From Gammaproteobacteria bacterium (lineage in GTDB: Bacteria; Pseudomonadota; Gammaproteobacteria; Xanthomonadales; Xanthomonadaceae), in assembly GCA_025360985.1 (NCBI GenBank), contig JANYBA010000372.1:1-6877 (forward strand): a DNA stretch of 6,877 nt, written 5' to 3'. Numbering within the stretch: position 1 is the stretch's first letter; each line of letters opens with the position of its first letter. The translations under genes and the position numbers were made by a program. Below are positions 4,963 through 6,877 of the stretch, piece by piece. The notes beneath the pieces are model-generated. The model did not search any database. It saw nothing but the letters and a program-made list of their open reading frames with translations, and had not been told where the DNA came from.

Positions 4963-5636
4963 TCGAAGACAAGGCGGAACGCCTGGGCGCGCACGAAATC
5001 GCCACCTGGTTGCGGCGGCACCCGAAATTCCTCGGCCAGTTTCCCGACCTCGCCGTCTCGCTGGTGGTGCCGCGCGAGGACGGCCCGGCGGCATCGCTGG
5101 CGAGCTACCAGCTGGAAGTGCTGCGCGAGAAGAACCGCGACCTCAATCGCCGCCTCAACGAGTTGTTCGCCATCGCCCAGGACAACGAGCGCCTGACCCT
5201 GCGCACGCATCAGCTCGCGTTGTCCCTGATGCGCGCCGGCAGCGCCGCCGACACGGTGCGCACCCTGGTCGCGAGCCTGAGCGAGGACTTCCAGGGCGAT
5301 GCCGTGCGCGTCGTGCTGTTCGCGCCGGTGGCGGGGCTCGCCCCCGATTGGCTGCAGGTGATCGGCGAACGCGACAAGCGCCTGGCGCCGTTCCTGGATT
5401 GCCTGAAAGCCGGCGAGCCGCTGTGCGGGCGGCTGAATCCGGACAAGATGCCCCTGCTGTTTGGCGAAGATCGCGCCCAGGCGCAGTCGGTGGCCCTGAT
5501 CCCGTTGAAAAGCGTGGGCCTGGTCGCGGTCGGCAGCAGCGACGGCAACCGCTTTTATCCCGGCATGGGCACGCTGTTCCTGCGCCTGATGGGCGAGACC
5601 TTCGTCGCCGCATTGGGGCGGTTCCCGGGGCGCTGA
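4959..5636 (+). CDS. DUF484 family protein (YigA type)
   Basis: This encodes a 225-residue member of the DUF484 family, which includes E. coli YigA (about 235 residues), also placed between dapF and xerC. The N-terminus (HEIATWLRRHPKFLGQFPDL) is the conserved family start. Residues about 47-82 are rich in heptads and probably a coiled coil (EVLREKNRDLNRRLNELF). From about 92 on, the fold resembles a GAF sensor domain, ending in GLVAVGSSDGNRFYPGMGT (residues 187-205). The molecular role is unknown; the constant link to xerC suggests cell-cycle or DNA-related work but proves nothing. ATG 4959 is preferred over GTG 4950: it gives the ATGA overlap with the dapF stop and has GGGGGAG (4944-4950) eight bases upstream, whereas the GTG lies against that site. 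xerC follows after five bases. Confidence 0.93.
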   Translation: MIEDKAERLGAHEIATWLRRHPKFLGQFPDLAVSLVVPREDGPAASLASYQLEVLREKNRDLNRRLNELFAIAQDNERLTLRTHQLALSLMRAGSAADTVRTLVASLSEDFQGDAVRVVLFAPVAGLAPDWLQVIGERDKRLAPFLDCLKAGEPLCGRLNPDKMPLLFGEDRAQAQSVALIPLKSVGLVAVGSSDGNRFYPGMGTLFLRLMGETFVAALGRFPGR

Positions 5637-5641
5637 CCACG

Positions 5642-6526
5642 ATGGCCGCCTCGGCGCCGGACGACTACCTGCGCTACCTCGAGGTCGAACGGCGGTATTC
5701 GTCGCATACCTTGAGCAATTACCGCCGCGATATCACCGCCTTCGTCGAGTGGCTGGGCCGCGACAACATCGTCGACCTGGCGAAAGTGCGCACCGACGAC
5801 GTGCGCCGCTTCATCGCCGCCGAGCATCGGCGCGGCCTGGGGCCGCGCAGCCTGCAACGCCGGCTCTCGGCCTTGCGCGGCCTGCTCGGTTTCCTGGCCG
5901 ATCGCGGGCAGGCCCCGGGCAACGTCGCACGCGGACTGCGCGGCCCGAAGGCCGGGCGAAAGTTGCCGCAGACGCTCGACGCCGACGAGATGGCGCGGCT
6001 GGTGGAAGTTCCGACCGACACCGTGCTCGGCCAACGCGACCGCGCCATGCTCGAACTGCTGTACTCGTCGGGCCTGCGACTGGCGGAACTGTGCGGACTG
6101 CGCTGGACCGAACTGGATCTCGCCGATGGCGTCGTGCGCGTCACCGGCAAGGGCAGCAAGACCCGCGTGGTTCCAGTCGGGCGGCAGGCGCGGGAAGCGC
6201 TGGCGGAATGGCGGCGCGCGAGTTCGCCGGAAAACGATGCTCCGGTGTTTCCCGGGCGATCCGGCGCGCCAATCGGGCCGCGCGCCGTGCAACTGCGGCT
6301 GCGCCAGCTCGCCCAGCAACAGGGCCTGTGGAAGCGCGTCTACCCGCATTTGCTGCGCCACAGCTTCGCCAGCCACCTGCTCGAATCGTCCGGCGACTTG
6401 CGCAGCGTGCAGGAACTGCTCGGCCACGCCGACATCGCCACCACCCAGGTCTACACGCACCTGGACTTCCAGCACCTGGCCAAGGTCTACGACGCCGCGC
6501 ATCCGCGCGCGAAGCGAAAATCATGA
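5642..6526 (+). CDS. xerC: Site-specific tyrosine recombinase XerC
   Basis: This encodes 294 residues. With XerD it resolves chromosome dimers at the dif site, under control of FtsK at the division septum. The N-terminal SAM-like core-binding domain covers residues about 4-90 (YLRYLEVERRYSSHTLSNYR); the catalytic domain follows. All six catalytic residues are visible: Arg146 (SSGLRLAEL), Lys170 (TGKGSK), His236 and Arg239 (YPHLLRHSFASHLL), His262 (LLGHADIATTQ), and the nucleophile Tyr271 (VYTHLD). These match E. coli XerC Arg148, Lys172, His240, Arg243, His266 and Tyr275 with small offsets. XerC rather than XerD is chosen for the dapF-DUF484-xerC neighbourhood. ATG 5642 lies five bases after the DUF484 stop and gives the normal N-terminus; its ribosome binding site is weak, so coupling is likely. 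The stop overlaps the next start as ATGA. Confidence 0.97.
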   Translation: MAASAPDDYLRYLEVERRYSSHTLSNYRRDITAFVEWLGRDNIVDLAKVRTDDVRRFIAAEHRRGLGPRSLQRRLSALRGLLGFLADRGQAPGNVARGLRGPKAGRKLPQTLDADEMARLVEVPTDTVLGQRDRAMLELLYSSGLRLAELCGLRWTELDLADGVVRVTGKGSKTRVVPVGRQAREALAEWRRASSPENDAPVFPGRSGAPIGPRAVQLRLRQLAQQQGLWKRVYPHLLRHSFASHLLESSGDLRSVQELLGHADIATTQVYTHLDFQHLAKVYDAAHPRAKRKS

Positions 6527-6877
6527 GTAGCCCGAAGCCGGTCGAGATCATCCTGCACCGCGCCTCGCACGCGCTTGAAGTCGCCTTCGACAACGGCGAA
6601 CGCTACCGCCTGCCGTGCGAATACCTGCGGGTGGAATCGCCCAGCGCCGAAGTGCAGGGCCACGGCCCGGGCCAGCGCGTGCTGGTGCCGGGCAAGCGCA
6701 ACGTGAATATTTCCGCGGTCGAACCGATCGGCAATTACGCGGTATTGCTGCGCTTCGACGATGGCCACGACACCGGCCTGTACAGCTGGGGCCTGCTGCG
6801 CGAACTCGGCATGGAATACGAACCGCGCTGGGCGGCTTACCTGGCGGAACTGGAGCGGCGCGGCGCCAGCCGCGACG
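6523..6877 (+). CDS. DUF971 domain protein (partial, cut by window edge)
   Basis: The first 118 residues are present and the frame is open at the right edge. DUF971 is the domain also found at the N-terminus of gamma-butyrobetaine hydroxylases; as a free protein of about 120-130 residues its role is not established, with metal or Fe-S binding suggested for relatives. Conserved stretches seen here are LRVESPSAEVQGHG (residues 35-48), VNISAVEPIGNYAVLLRFDDGHDTG (61-85, described only in part), and LYSWGLLRELG (86-96), followed by a terminal helix (WAAYLAELERRG). The start ATG overlaps the xerC stop as ATGA, so it is the fifth gene of the operon. As the family is usually about this long, the stop is probably only a few codons beyond the edge. 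In Xanthomonadales hslVU commonly follows at this place, but nothing of it is visible. Confidence 0.9.
   Translation, partial: MSSPKPVEIILHRASHALEVAFDNGERYRLPCEYLRVESPSAEVQGHGPGQRVLVPGKRNVNISAVEPIGNYAVLLRFDDGHDTGLYSWGLLRELGMEYEPRWAAYLAELERRGASRD

Noticed and set aside
3991..5094. 367-codon open frame on the minus strand
   Set aside because: It lies antisense to lptM, dapF and part of the DUF484 gene. Its product is Arg/Ala/Gly-rich without recognisable motifs; dapF on the other strand has all catalytic residues.
5555..6502. 315-codon open frame on the minus strand
   Set aside because: It is antisense to xerC, which shows all six catalytic residues; the minus-strand frame is a shadow of its codon pattern.
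1..6877. CRISPR array, tRNA or rRNA gene, insertion sequence, toxin-antitoxin or defence system
   Set aside because: I saw no spaced direct repeats, tRNA-like folds, transposase motifs or defence-family domains. The tyrosine recombinase has the sequence and neighbours of chromosomal XerC, not of a mobile-element integrase.

Overview
The window is GC-rich, densely coded chromosomal DNA, most likely from a gammaproteobacterium of the Xanthomonadales/Lysobacterales. The main reason is the block lptM - dapF - DUF484 gene - xerC - DUF971 gene. The lptM/dapF/DUF484/xerC core is the enterobacterial yifL-dapF-yigA-xerC order, and a DUF971 gene directly after xerC is, as I recall, typical of Xanthomonadales. 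The taxonomic placement is inference. I see no rRNA, tRNA, CRISPR array, insertion sequence or phage gene.

Layout. (1) 1-1355, minus strand: a small exported LolA/LppX-like protein, followed after one sense codon and in the same reading frame by the N-terminal 267 residues of a cytoplasmic molybdopterin/[4Fe-4S] oxidoreductase. The oxidoreductase resembles the sulfite dehydrogenase SoeA and runs off the left edge. (2) 1356-1436: a divergent control region. (3) 1437-2417, plus: a WYL-domain (YafY-type) transcription regulator, well placed to control the divergent pair. (4) 2430-2990, minus: a Blc-type lipocalin without the usual lipoprotein cysteine, convergent with the regulator. (5) 2991-3112: a divergent spacer holding a perfect 15-bp palindrome. 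(6) 3113-3388, plus: a small two-helix membrane protein whose last 25 codons overlap, tail to tail, a Trp-rich membrane-anchored protein of unknown function (3312-3959, minus). (7) 4004-6877, plus: a tight operon of lptM, dapF, a DUF484 gene, xerC and a DUF971 gene. Its members are separated by 5 bp or joined by ATGA overlaps, and the last gene is cut by the right edge.

How the genes fit together. The right-hand operon is housekeeping: assembly of the outer-membrane LPS translocon (LptM), meso-diaminopimelate for peptidoglycan and lysine (DapF), and chromosome dimer resolution (XerC), with two conserved companions of unknown role. A TATACT -10 box lies so close to the lptM ATG that the operon's first transcript is probably leaderless. 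The left half looks more accessory: a respiratory-type molybdoenzyme translationally coupled to an exported protein, next to a possible regulator.

I do not see a clear new multi-gene system. The points most worth following are the same-frame TGA-ATC-ATG junction, the leaderless lptM promoter, the unknown Trp-rich envelope protein, and the tail-to-tail overlap of the two uncharacterised membrane proteins.
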